A stretch of 64,000 nt of DNA, from NCBI GenBank assembly GCA_964483325.1, contig CAZAAW010000001.1, positions 355,056 to 419,055 of the forward strand. The letters run 5' to 3'. Below the pieces are notes generated by a model that searched no databases, was not told where the DNA came from, and worked only from the letters and a program-made list of their open reading frames with translations. A program made the translations under genes and the position numbers. Below are positions 1 through 9,934 of the stretch, piece by piece (the stretch's first letter is position 1; every line of letters starts with the position of its first letter). Source of the DNA: CAZAAW01 sp964483325 (GTDB lineage: Bacteria > Pseudomonadota > Alphaproteobacteria > Rhizobiales > Kaistiaceae).

Positions 1-651
1 GAAGAAGGCGAGCCACAGCCATGTCTGCATGCCGGCCGGGAAATCGTGCTGCAGCAGGAGGGTGATGTCGGTGGTATGGGCGTCGCCGTACATCGCGAGC
101 ACGGCGAGGAGCATCAGCACCGAGCCGAGCAGCGTGTAGAGGAAGAACTTGAAGCTGGCGTAGACGCGCCGCGGCCCGCCCCAGACGCCGATGATCAGGA
201 ACATCGGGATGAGGCCGCCTTCGAAGAAGATGTAGAAGAGCACCAGATCGAGGGCGCAGAAGACGCCGATCATCAGCGTCTCCAGCACCAGGAAGGCGAT
301 CATATATTCCTTGAAGCGGTGCTTCACCGACAGCTTGCTGGCGACAATGCAGGCCGGCATCAGGAAGGCGGTGAGCACGACGAACAGCACCGAGATGCCG
401 TCGACGCCCATCTTGTAGTTGATCAGCCCGTCGATCCAGGAGCGGTCCTCGACCATCTGGAAGCCGGGATCGCCGGCGTCGAAATTGGCCCACACCACCA
501 GCGACAGGATGAAGGTGACGACGCTGGTCCACAGCGCCAGGTGATAGATGTTGCGGCGCCCGGCCGCGTCGTCGCCGCGCACCGTCATGATGAGCAGCGC
601 GCCGATGAGCGGCAGGAAGGTGACGGTCGAGAGGATCGGCCAATCGGTCAT
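1..651 (-). CDS. nuoM: NADH-quinone oxidoreductase subunit M (partial, 3' end outside window)
   Basis: This is an antiporter-like proton-pumping subunit of the membrane arm of respiratory complex I. The visible part is the N-terminal 217 codons, starting at the ATG at 651 and reading MTDWPILSTVTFLPLIGALL. It shows alternating hydrophobic segments and the conserved stretch KMGVDGISVLFV, typical of NuoM. The gene continues beyond the left edge, so the C-terminus is not seen. It follows nuoL with a gap of about ten bases, which fits the standard nuoL-nuoM-nuoN order. The family call is secure from sequence and position. Confidence 0.95.
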   Translation of the reverse strand, partial: MTDWPILSTVTFLPLIGALLIMTVRGDDAAGRRNIYHLALWTSVVTFILSLVVWANFDAGDPGFQMVEDRSWIDGLINYKMGVDGISVLFVVLTAFLMPACIVASKLSVKHRFKEYMIAFLVLETLMIGVFCALDLVLFYIFFEGGLIPMFLIIGVWGGPRRVYASFKFFLYTLLGSVLMLLAVLAMYGDAHTTDITLLLQHDFPAGMQTWLWLAFF

Positions 652-661
652 CGGTCGGTCC

Positions 662-2755
662 TCACCGGAACAGCATCCAGGTGATCAGCAGCGCGGCGCC
701 GATCAGCATGGCGAAGGCATAGTGGTAGATGTAGCCCGACTGCAGGCGCACGACGTTGCGGGTGACGTCGAGGACGCGTGACGAAACGCCGTCCGGCCCG
801 AAGCCGTCGATCAGCCAGCCGTCGCCGCGCCGCCACAGGAAGCGCGCCAGCCACTTGGCCGGCCGCACCAGCAGGCGGTCGTAGATCTCGTCGAAGTACC
901 ACTTGTTGAGCAGGAAGCGGTACAGGAGGTCGTTGGTGGCGGCGAGACGACGCGGCACCTGCGGCGACAGCACGTAGAACCAGATCGCCGTCAGGAGGCC
1001 GATGGCCATCATCAGCGTCGGCAGCCACGGCACCCAGGCCGGCAGGTGGTGGATCGCCTCGAGGATCTCGTTCTCGGCCGCCGTGAAGATCGACGCCTTC
1101 CAGAATTCCTCGTAGCCGGCGCCGACGAAGAAATAGCTGAAGGTGAAGCCGGCGGCGATCGCCCCGACGGCGAGGAGCGCCAGCGGCACCGTCATCACCA
1201 GCGGCGATTCATGCACATGCGCCATGACCTCGTCCGAGGCGCGCGGCTTGCCGTGGAAGGTCAGGAGGATCAGGCGCCACGAGTAGAACGAGGTCAGCGC
1301 CGCCGACATGACCGTCAGGACGAGCGCATACATGGCGAACGGGTTATGCCCGGCCGCCGCCGTCTCGATGATGACGTCCTTGGAGAAATAGCCCGACAGC
1401 AGCGGGAAGCCAGTCAGCGCCAGCGTGCCGATCACCATCATGGCGTAGGTGAAGGGGATGCGGCTGCGGAGCCCGCCCATGTTGCGGATGTCCTGCTCGT
1501 CCGACACGGCATGGATCACCGAGCCGGCGCCGAGGAACAGCAGCGCCTTGAAGAAGGCGTGGGTGAAGAGGTGGAAGATGCCGGCCGAATAGGCGCCCAT
1601 GCCGAGCGCCACGAACATGTAGCCGAGCTGCGAGCAGGTCGAATAGGCGATGATGCGCTTGATGTCGTTCTGCACCAGCCCGACTGTCGCGGCGAAGAAG
1701 GCCGTGGTGGCGCCGATGAAGGCCACGAAGGCCAGCGCGTCGGGGCTGAGCTCGAACAGCGGCGACATGCGCACGACAAGGAAGACGCCGGCTGTCACCA
1801 TGGTCGCGGCATGGATCAGCGCCGACACCGGCGTCGGGCCCTCCATGGCGTCCGGCAGCCAGGTGTGCAGCAGGAACTGCGCCGACTTGCCCATGGCGCC
1901 GATGAAGAGCAGCACGCAGATCACCGTCAGGGCGTTGAAGTCCCAGGCGAGGAAATGCATCTCCAGCCCGGCGACGGACCCGGCATTGGCGAAGATCGTC
2001 TCGAACTCGACGGAATCGAAGACGACGAAGATGGCGAAGATGCCGAGCGCGAAGCCGAAATCGCCGACGCGGTTGACGACGAAGGCCTTGATCGCCGCGG
2101 CATTGGCGGTCGGCCGCTCGAACCAGAAGCCGATCAGCAGATAGGAGGCGAGGCCGACGCCCTCCCAGCCGAAGAACAGCTGGATGAGGTTGTCCGACGT
2201 CACCAGCATCAGCATGGCGAAGGTGAAGAGCGACAGGTAGGCGAAGAAGCGCGGCCGGTTGGGATCGTGCGCCATGTAGCCGATGGAATAGACGTGCACG
2301 AGCGCCGAGACGCTCGTCACCACCACCAGCATCACCGCCGTCAGCGTATCGACGCGGAAGGCCCAGTCGGCGGTCAGCGTGCCGGAGGTGATCCAGCGCA
2401 TCACCTCGACGCGCTCCAGCGCCGTCTCGCCGAGGCCGATCGAGAAGAAGGTGATCCACGACAGCACCGCGGCGACGATCAGGAGGCCGGTGGTGATGAT
2501 CTCGGCCGGACGCGAGCCGGCGGCGGCCGGGTCGTGATCGTGATGGCCGTCGGCGCCGTTTTCGCCATGGTCGGGATGCTCATGGCCACCGAGAGCATGG
2601 CCATCATCGTGGACCGACAGGACATCGCTGTCGCCGATGCGGGCGACGACGCCGTCGCCGCGCGCCCAGCCGAGGCGCAGATGCGCGCCGAACAGGGCGA
2701 TCAGCCCGGCGAGGACGGCGCCGAGCAGCGGAAGGAAGACGATAGCCGAGATCAC
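662..2755 (-). CDS. nuoL: NADH-quinone oxidoreductase subunit L
   Basis: This is the largest antiporter-like subunit of complex I, in the inner membrane, with the long lateral helix that spans the membrane arm. The 697 residues include the conserved VDTLTAVMLVVVT region and the core FFGWEGVGLASYLLIGFW. The start is GTG at 2755, four bases after the nuoK stop, with an AGGG element about ten bases upstream. Compared with the usual NuoL N-terminus there is an extra hydrophilic stretch of about 45 residues (roughly 33-79) carrying eight histidines and many Asp and Gly. It lies between the first and second hydrophobic segments. The insertion's function is unknown. Confidence 0.97.
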   Translation of the reverse strand: MISAIVFLPLLGAVLAGLIALFGAHLRLGWARGDGVVARIGDSDVLSVHDDGHALGGHEHPDHGENGADGHHDHDPAAAGSRPAEIITTGLLIVAAVLSWITFFSIGLGETALERVEVMRWITSGTLTADWAFRVDTLTAVMLVVVTSVSALVHVYSIGYMAHDPNRPRFFAYLSLFTFAMLMLVTSDNLIQLFFGWEGVGLASYLLIGFWFERPTANAAAIKAFVVNRVGDFGFALGIFAIFVVFDSVEFETIFANAGSVAGLEMHFLAWDFNALTVICVLLFIGAMGKSAQFLLHTWLPDAMEGPTPVSALIHAATMVTAGVFLVVRMSPLFELSPDALAFVAFIGATTAFFAATVGLVQNDIKRIIAYSTCSQLGYMFVALGMGAYSAGIFHLFTHAFFKALLFLGAGSVIHAVSDEQDIRNMGGLRSRIPFTYAMMVIGTLALTGFPLLSGYFSKDVIIETAAAGHNPFAMYALVLTVMSAALTSFYSWRLILLTFHGKPRASDEVMAHVHESPLVMTVPLALLAVGAIAAGFTFSYFFVGAGYEEFWKASIFTAAENEILEAIHHLPAWVPWLPTLMMAIGLLTAIWFYVLSPQVPRRLAATNDLLYRFLLNKWYFDEIYDRLLVRPAKWLARFLWRRGDGWLIDGFGPDGVSSRVLDVTRNVVRLQSGYIYHYAFAMLIGAALLITWMLFR

Positions 2756-2759
2756 CGGC

Positions 2760-3071
2760 TCAGCCCTTCATGGCGTTGATGTCTTCCACCGCGATGGAGC
2801 CGCGGTTGCGGAAGAAGGCGACGAGAATGGCAAGGCCGATGGCGGCTTCGGCGGCGGCGACGGTCAGCACCAGCAGGGCGAAGATCTGGCCGACGAGGTC
2901 GCCGAGGAAGGAGGAGAACGCCACCAGGTTGAGGTTCACGGCGAGCAGGATCAGCTCGACCGACATCAGGATGATGATGACGTTCTTGCGGTTGATGAAG
3001 ATCCCGAGGACGCCGAGGGTGAACAGGACGGCCGCCACCGACAGGTAATGAGAAAGGCCGACCTGCATCAT
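2760..3071 (-). CDS. nuoK: NADH-quinone oxidoreductase subunit K
   Basis: This small three-helix membrane subunit of complex I is MrpC-like and part of the proton channel next to NuoJ. It is 102-103 residues long, with the conserved LILLAVNLNLVAFS segment carrying the functional membrane-embedded glutamate region (MSVELILL), and a second acidic site in VAAAEAAIGLA. Two ATGs are adjacent, at 3071 and 3068. The AGGAGG element just upstream is better spaced for the second, which would give a start reading MQVGLSHYL as in relatives. The start overlaps the nuoJ stop, so translational coupling is likely. Confidence 0.96.
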   Translation of the reverse strand: MMQVGLSHYLSVAAVLFTLGVLGIFINRKNVIIILMSVELILLAVNLNLVAFSSFLGDLVGQIFALLVLTVAAAEAAIGLAILVAFFRNRGSIAVEDINAMKG

Positions 3072-3691
3072 CCCTCCTGAAGTCCGTGGCCCGGCTCAAC
3101 GTGCCGGATCTCGATGGCCTTGGCCGGATCGCGGGCGTTCTGGGCGGCGATCGACTGGCGGCGCACGCCTTCCTTGTGCCGCAGCGTCAGGACGATGGCG
3201 CCCACCATCGCCACCAGCAGGATGAAGCCGGCCGCCTGGAAATAGAGAAGGTAGCGTGTGTAGAGGAGCTGGCCGATCGCCTTGGTGTTGGAGATTTCCG
3301 CCGCATCGGGGATCGGCACCGCCGGCGCCGCTGCCGTTTCCGGCGCGAACACCCAGCCGGCGACGACCACCAGCAGCTCGGTGAGGATGACGACCCCGAC
3401 CAGGGCGCCGACCGGCAGATAGGTGAGAAAGCCCTGCCGCAGCTCCGCGAAATCGACGTCGAGCATCATGACAACGAACAGGAACAGCACGGCGACGGCG
3501 CCGACATAGACGATGACCAGGATCATCGCCAGGAACTCGGCGCCGAGCAGCATGAACAGCCCGGCCGCATTGACGAAGGCGAGGATGAGGAACAGCACGG
3601 AATGCACGGGATTGCGCGCGCCGACGACCATCAGCGCCGACGCGATCAGCACCGCCGAAAACACATAGAAAAACAATCCCGGCAGGATCAT
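3068..3691 (-). CDS. nuoJ: NADH-quinone oxidoreductase subunit J
   Basis: This five-helix membrane subunit of complex I (chain 6 family) takes part in coupling quinone reduction to proton transfer. The protein has 207 residues. The signature YVGAVAVLFLFVVMMLDVDF is present and contains the pi-bulge helix typical of the family. The ATG at 3691 follows a 131-base gap after nuoI in which I see no gene. The stop overlaps the nuoK start region. The C-terminal tail after residue 170 is hydrophilic. Confidence 0.96.
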   Translation of the reverse strand: MILPGLFFYVFSAVLIASALMVVGARNPVHSVLFLILAFVNAAGLFMLLGAEFLAMILVIVYVGAVAVLFLFVVMMLDVDFAELRQGFLTYLPVGALVGVVILTELLVVVAGWVFAPETAAAPAVPIPDAAEISNTKAIGQLLYTRYLLYFQAAGFILLVAMVGAIVLTLRHKEGVRRQSIAAQNARDPAKAIEIRHVEPGHGLQEG

Positions 3692-3822
3692 GCGCTTACC
3701 GGTCTCCTCCCCCCGACGCCAATCCGAGACGGCGCTTTTCTAGACGTTGGCGGCATGAGCGTCCACCGCACGGCGGACGCCGGCGCGGCCGGCTGACCTT
3801 CAAGGTTCCCACGCACGCGCCT

Positions 3823-4311
3823 TTACCGATAGGCCGCGTCGCGGGCGATGTTGGCGGCAATCTCCCGTTCCCACCGGTCGCCATTGGCGAGGAGGCGCGC
3901 CTTGTCGAAATACAGCTCCTCGCGCGTCTCGGTGGCGAACTCGAAGTTCGGCCCCTCGACGATCGCATCCACCGGGCAGGCCTCCTGGCAGAAGCCGCAG
4001 TAGATGCATTTCACCATATCGATGTCGTAACGGGTGGTGCGGCGCGTTCCGTCGTTGCGGCGCGGGCCGGCCTCGATGGTAATCGCCTGGGCGGGACAGA
4101 TGGCCTCGCACAGCTTGCAGGCGATGCAGCGCTCCTCGCCGCTCGGATAGCGGCGCAGGGCATGCTCGCCGCGAAAGCGCGGGCTCAGATATCCCTTCTC
4201 AAACGGATAGTTGATCGTCTTCTTCTCACCGAAGAAATAGCGCAGCGACAGGAAGAACGCCGCAACGAACTCCTTCAGGAAGATCGACCGTGCCGCCTGA
4301 TCCAGCTTCAT
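3823..4311 (-). CDS. nuoI: NADH-quinone oxidoreductase subunit I (2 x 4Fe-4S)
   Basis: This ferredoxin-like subunit of the complex I peripheral arm carries iron-sulfur clusters N6a and N6b, which pass electrons to NuoB. With the start at the ATG at 4311 (MKLDQAARS) the protein has 162 residues. Two complete CxxCxxCxxxCP motifs are visible, with Cys 62, 65, 68, 72 and Cys 102, 105, 108, 112. A TTG start three codons upstream is possible but would not match the family N-terminus. No strong ribosome binding site is seen. The gene is separated from nuoH by a small unrecognised gene. Confidence 0.97.
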   Translation of the reverse strand: MKLDQAARSIFLKEFVAAFFLSLRYFFGEKKTINYPFEKGYLSPRFRGEHALRRYPSGEERCIACKLCEAICPAQAITIEAGPRRNDGTRRTTRYDIDMVKCIYCGFCQEACPVDAIVEGPNFEFATETREELYFDKARLLANGDRWEREIAANIARDAAYR

Positions 4312-4351
4312 CGCTTGCAAAGGCCTAGCCTATTCATTTCGGTCCGCGGCC

Positions 4352-4591
4352 TCATCCTGACAACGTGCGGCCGATGAAGTAGCCGATAACGGGAAAGACA
4401 ACGAACTGCACGGCAAATAATACCTGCAGCAAACTGATCCGGCGCGCGAGTTTGTCGCGGTCGGCGCCCGTCAGCTCGGCCAGGCCGGCGCGCAGCGGGC
4501 GCAGGATCAGCGGCATCAGGACGAGATAGTCGACCAGCGCCCAGACGAAGCCGACCGCCGCACCGATGAAGCCGTAGGAGGTGATGTCCAT
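4352..4591 (-). CDS. Small two-helix membrane protein inside the nuo operon, function unknown
   Basis: I do not recognise this 79-residue protein. It starts with MDITSYGFIG at the ATG at 4591, two bases after the nuoH stop, and ends 40 bases before nuoI, so it must be transcribed with the complex I genes. Hydrophobic segments lie at about residues 7-29 and 52-76. A charged linker between them contains LTGADRDKLARR. There is no clear ribosome binding site, so translation is probably coupled to nuoH. It could be an assembly or accessory factor for complex I, or an unrelated passenger. That role is only inferred from position. Confidence 0.75.
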   Translation of the reverse strand: MDITSYGFIGAAVGFVWALVDYLVLMPLILRPLRAGLAELTGADRDKLARRISLLQVLFAVQFVVFPVIGYFIGRTLSG

Positions 4592-4593
4592 GA

Positions 4594-5640
4594 TCAGGGT
4601 GCCCAGCCGGTTGCCTGCAGCACGGCGGCGACGACGACCACCATCACCAGCGTCAGCGGCAGGAACACCTTCCAGCCGAGGCGCATGAGCTGGTCATAGC
4701 GGTAGCGCGGCACGAAGGCCTTCACCATCGCGAACAGGAAGAACAGGAAGACAAGCTTCAGCGTGAACCAGATGACGCCCGGCACCCAGTTGAGCACCGG
4801 CACGTCGAGCGGCGGCAGCCAGCCGCCGAGGAACAGGATCGTCCCCAGCGCGCACATCATGGTGATGGCGACGTATTCGCCGAGGAAGAACATGACGTAG
4901 GGCGTCGAGGAATATTCCGACATGTAGCCGGCGACGAGCTCCGACTCCGCTTCCGGCAGGTCGAAGGGCGGCCGGTTGGTCTCGGCGAGCGCCGAAATGA
5001 AGAAGATGACGAACATCGGCAGCAACGCGAGCCAGTGCCAGTCGAGGAGGCTCGGCGGCAGGCCGAGCCGCGTGCCGAGCCCGTCGGCCTGCGCCATGAC
5101 GATGTCGGACAGGTTGAGCGACCCGACGCACATCAGCACCGTGATGAACACGAAGCCGATCGACACCTCGTAGGAGACCATCTGCGCCGCCGAGCGCAGG
5201 GTGCCGAGGAAGGGATATTTCGAGTTCGACGCCCAGCCGCCCATGATGACGCCGTAAACCGACAGCGACGAGATGGCGAAGATGTAGAGGATGCCGACAT
5301 TGATGTCGGCGATGACCCAGCCGGCATTGATCGGCACCACCGCCCAGGCGGCGAGCGCCAGCACCGTGGCGACAAGCGGCGCCAGCAGGAAGACGCCCTT
5401 GTTGGCGGCCGACGGGACGATCGGTTCCTTGAAGACGAATTTCAGCAGGTCGGCGAAGGACTGCAGCAGTCCCCACGGGCCGACGACGTTCGGCCCGCGG
5501 CGCATCTGCACCGCCGCCCAGATCTTGCGGTCGGCATAGAGAAGATAGGCGACGAGGATCAGCAGGACGATCAGGGCGATCGCGCTCTGCACCACCATCA
5601 GGAGGCCGGGGAAAAGATAGCCGTGGAGGAAGGTCTCCAT
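4594..5640 (-). CDS. nuoH: NADH-quinone oxidoreductase subunit H
   Basis: This membrane subunit forms most of the quinone-binding chamber of complex I together with NuoB and NuoD. It has 348 residues and about eight membrane segments. The family signatures are present: MRRGPNVVGPWGLLQSFADL in the first loop, and ETNRPPFDLPEAESELVAGY, the acidic loop near the quinone site. It starts at ATG 5640, three bases after the nuoG stop. Length and motifs are normal. Confidence 0.97.
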   Translation of the reverse strand: METFLHGYLFPGLLMVVQSAIALIVLLILVAYLLYADRKIWAAVQMRRGPNVVGPWGLLQSFADLLKFVFKEPIVPSAANKGVFLLAPLVATVLALAAWAVVPINAGWVIADINVGILYIFAISSLSVYGVIMGGWASNSKYPFLGTLRSAAQMVSYEVSIGFVFITVLMCVGSLNLSDIVMAQADGLGTRLGLPPSLLDWHWLALLPMFVIFFISALAETNRPPFDLPEAESELVAGYMSEYSSTPYVMFFLGEYVAITMMCALGTILFLGGWLPPLDVPVLNWVPGVIWFTLKLVFLFFLFAMVKAFVPRYRYDQLMRLGWKVFLPLTLVMVVVVAAVLQATGWAP

Positions 5641-5643
5641 GCC

Positions 5644-7734
5644 CTACTCCGCCGCCTGGGCCAGCCTGCCCGCCGCCAGCGCGGAGCATTCGGCCATGAC
5701 CGCCGAGGCGCGGGCGATCGGGTTGGTCAGGTAGAAATCGCCGATGGCGCTCTGGAAGCCGGCGCGGCCCGGCGTGCCGCCGCGCGTCGCGATGGCGGCG
5801 AGCGCTCCAGGCTCCGTCGGCGCGATGGCGTCGTCCTCGGCAAGATGCGGGAAAGCAGCAAAGAGCTGGCGGCGCAGCTCGCCGAAGGAATCGAAAGGCA
5901 GCCGCCGGCCCAGCGCCTCCGACAGGGCGCGCAGCACGGCCCAGTCCTCACGGGCGTCGCCGGGCGGGAAGGCGGCGCGCTTGGCCCGCTGCACCCGGCC
6001 CTCGGTGTTGACGAAGATGCCGGGCTTCTCGGTATAGGCGGCGCCCGGCAGGACGACATCGGCGCGCATCGCGCCCTTGTCGCCGTGCGAGCCGAGATAG
6101 ACGACGAAGGTCCGGCCGAGCCGGTCGGTCGGGATCTCGTCGGCGCCGAGCAGGAACAGGACATCGAGCGCATCGCGTCCGGCGGCATCGAGCATCGCCG
6201 CGACGTCCATGGCGCCAGGGCCCGGCACGAAGCCGATATCGAGCGCGCCGACGCGGGCGGCCGCCGTATGGAGGACGGCGAGGCCGTTCCAGCCCGGCTC
6301 GCGGTCCGGGCTGTCGGCGAGGCGGGCCGCCAGGGCAAGGACGGCACCACCGTCCTGGCGCGCCAGGGCGCCCTGCCCGACGATGACGATCGGCCGCCTG
6401 GCCGCCGCGAGCTTTGCTGCGAAGCTCCCCTCGCCGGCCGCCAGCAGGGCCAGCGTCTCCGGTCCGGCGCCGAGATGCTCGACGGGATAGGTCAGGTCGG
6501 CCGGCTCGCCGACCGCGCCGATGGCGATATCGCCATGCCGCCAGCGCTTGCGGATGCGGGCATTGAGGACCGGTGCCTCACGGCGCGGATTGGAGCCGAC
6601 GATCAGGATGAGATCGGCCTCCTCGATGCCGGCGATCGTCGGATTGAAGACGTAGCTGGCGCGGCCGAGCGCCGGGTCGAGCCTGGCGCCGTCCTGCCGG
6701 GCATCGATGTTGTCGCTGCCGAGCGAGGCCATCAGCTGCTTCAGGGCGTACATCTCCTCGACCGTCGCCAGATCGCCGGCGATGGCGGCGATCCGCCCCG
6801 GCGCCGCCGAGCCCATGCGCGCGGCGATCGCCGCGAAGGCTTCCGACCAGCTCGCCGGCGCCAGCCGGCCGTCGCGGCGCAGATAGGGCCGGTCGAGCCG
6901 CTGGACCTTGAGGCCGTCCCAGACGAAGCGGGTCTTGTCGGAGATCCATTCCTCGTTCACGGCCTCGTTGAGCCGCGGCAGGATGCGCATGACCTCGCGG
7001 CCGCGCGTGTCGACGCGGATGTTGGAGCCGACCGCGTCCATGACGTCGATGGTCTCGGTCTTCACCAGCTCCCAGGGCCGTGCCTGGAAGGCATAGGGCT
7101 TGGCCGTCAGCGCCCCGACCGGGCAGAGGTCGATGACATTGCCCTGCAGCTCGGAGGTCATCGCCTGCTCGAGATAGGTGGTGATCTCCATATCCTCGCC
7201 GCGGCCGATGGCGCCAAGCTCCGGCACGCCGGCCACTTCCGCGGCGAAGCGGACGCAGCGCGTGCACTGGATGCAGCGGTTCATCGAGGTCTTGACCAGC
7301 GGTCCGAGATACTTGTCCTCGACGGCGCGCTTGTTCTCGACGAAGCGGCTCTTGTCGACGCCATAGGCCATCGCCTGGTCCTGCAGGTCGCACTCGCCGC
7401 CCTGATCGCAGATCGGGCAGTCCAGCGGGTGGTTGATCAGCAGGAATTCCATGACGCCTTCGCGCGCCTTGCGCACCATCGGCGAGCGCGTGACGATCTG
7501 CGGCGGCTCGCCATTGGGGCCGGGGCGGCAGTCGCGCACGCCCCAGGCGCAGGACGCCACAGGCTTCGGGCTGCCCTTCAGCTCGACCAGGCACATGCGG
7601 CAATTGCCGGCCACCGACAGGCGGTCATGGAAGCAGAAGCGCGGCACCTCGCCGCCCGCCGCCTCGATGGCCTGCAGCAGCGTGAATTCCGGCGGAACGT
7701 CGATCTCGGCGCCGTCGATGAGAAGCCTGGTCAT
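5644..7734 (-). CDS. nuoG: NADH-quinone oxidoreductase subunit G
   Basis: This is the large iron-sulfur subunit of the complex I peripheral arm, with a molybdopterin-oxidoreductase-like C-terminal domain that does not bind molybdenum in this family. The start at 7734 gives MTRLLIDGAEIDV and 696 residues. Ligands for N1b (Cys 34, 45, 48, 62), N5 (His 102, Cys 106, 109, 115) and N4 (Cys 154, 157, 160, 204) are all visible. An open frame extends 34 codons further upstream but that stretch has no family similarity. The gene follows nuoF by about 50 bases. Confidence 0.97.
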   Translation of the reverse strand: MTRLLIDGAEIDVPPEFTLLQAIEAAGGEVPRFCFHDRLSVAGNCRMCLVELKGSPKPVASCAWGVRDCRPGPNGEPPQIVTRSPMVRKAREGVMEFLLINHPLDCPICDQGGECDLQDQAMAYGVDKSRFVENKRAVEDKYLGPLVKTSMNRCIQCTRCVRFAAEVAGVPELGAIGRGEDMEITTYLEQAMTSELQGNVIDLCPVGALTAKPYAFQARPWELVKTETIDVMDAVGSNIRVDTRGREVMRILPRLNEAVNEEWISDKTRFVWDGLKVQRLDRPYLRRDGRLAPASWSEAFAAIAARMGSAAPGRIAAIAGDLATVEEMYALKQLMASLGSDNIDARQDGARLDPALGRASYVFNPTIAGIEEADLILIVGSNPRREAPVLNARIRKRWRHGDIAIGAVGEPADLTYPVEHLGAGPETLALLAAGEGSFAAKLAAARRPIVIVGQGALARQDGGAVLALAARLADSPDREPGWNGLAVLHTAAARVGALDIGFVPGPGAMDVAAMLDAAGRDALDVLFLLGADEIPTDRLGRTFVVYLGSHGDKGAMRADVVLPGAAYTEKPGIFVNTEGRVQRAKRAAFPPGDAREDWAVLRALSEALGRRLPFDSFGELRRQLFAAFPHLAEDDAIAPTEPGALAAIATRGGTPGRAGFQSAIGDFYLTNPIARASAVMAECSALAAGRLAQAAE

Positions 7735-7786
7735 GCCGCTCCTCCCGATGACGGGCAGTGCCTTTCGTTGCGCATCGTCATCGCCG

Positions 7787-9090
<1,304 letters not shown>

Positions 9091-9091
<1 letters not shown>

Positions 9092-9852
9092 CAGGTACGC
9101 CTCCGGTCGGAACTGTCGGCCACCGGCGGTTTCGGGATCGCCGCCTCCCGCACATTGGCGGCCTCGGTGGATTTCTTGGCGTCGGCGTCCGTCAGGCGGC
9201 CGCGGCGCCGCGGCGCCGAGCCCGGCCCCTCGTCGCCGTCGCCGGGATAAAGCTCCGGATCGGTCAGTGACGTCGGGTCGCCGGCGGGCGCCGAGAAGTC
9301 GCGCTCCACCTGCGGACCGGGGTGCACCGGGCGACCGGCGGCGATGTCGTCCAGCAGCGCCTCGAAGCGCTCCGCGGTCAGGTCCTCGAACGTATCGGCG
9401 CCGATCTGCACCAGCGGGGCGTTGACGCAGGCGCCGAGGCACTCGACCTCCTCCCACGAGAAATTGCCGTCCGCCGAAACCGTGTGCGGCGTCGAAGCGA
9501 TGCGGCGGCGGCACACGGCGAACAGGTCGTCGGAGCCGCGCAGCATGCAGGGCGTCGTGCCGCAGACCTGGATATGCGCCTTGCGGCCCGGCGGCTCGAG
9601 CAGGAACATGGTGTAGAAGGTCGCGACTTCCAGCACGCGGATATAGGGCATGCCGAGGAAGTCGGCGACCCAGCGGATCGCCGGTTCGCTGACCCAGCGC
9701 TCCTGCTCCTGCGCCCGCCACAGCAGTGCGATCACCGCCGAGGCCTGTCGGCCCTCGGGATATTTCCGCACCTCGCGCTCCGCCCACGCCAGATTCTCGG
9801 GCGTGAAGGCGAAATGCGCGGGCTGCTCGTGATGGAGACGCCGGACCGCCAT
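9091..9852 (-). CDS. nuoE: NADH-quinone oxidoreductase subunit E with long C-terminal tail
   Basis: This thioredoxin-like 2Fe-2S subunit (cluster N1a) pairs with NuoF. From ATG 9852 (MAVRRLHHEQ) the protein has 253 residues. The cluster ligands are Cys 97 and 102 (VCGTTPC) and Cys 138 and 142 (ECLGAC). The conserved core ends near residue 175. After that comes a tail of about 75 residues rich in Pro, Asp, Gly and Arg, with a basic run APRRRGRL and no predicted fold. Tails on NuoE are known in alphaproteobacteria, so this may be lineage-typical. The frame is open further upstream, but that part shows no similarity. Confidence 0.95.
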
Positions 9853-9934
9853 CGCGCTCAGATCACCAGCCGGCGGGAGGAGATCACGGCGGCGCGCGCC
9901 ATCGCCGCCGGCCCCGGCAAGCCCTGCAGACGCG

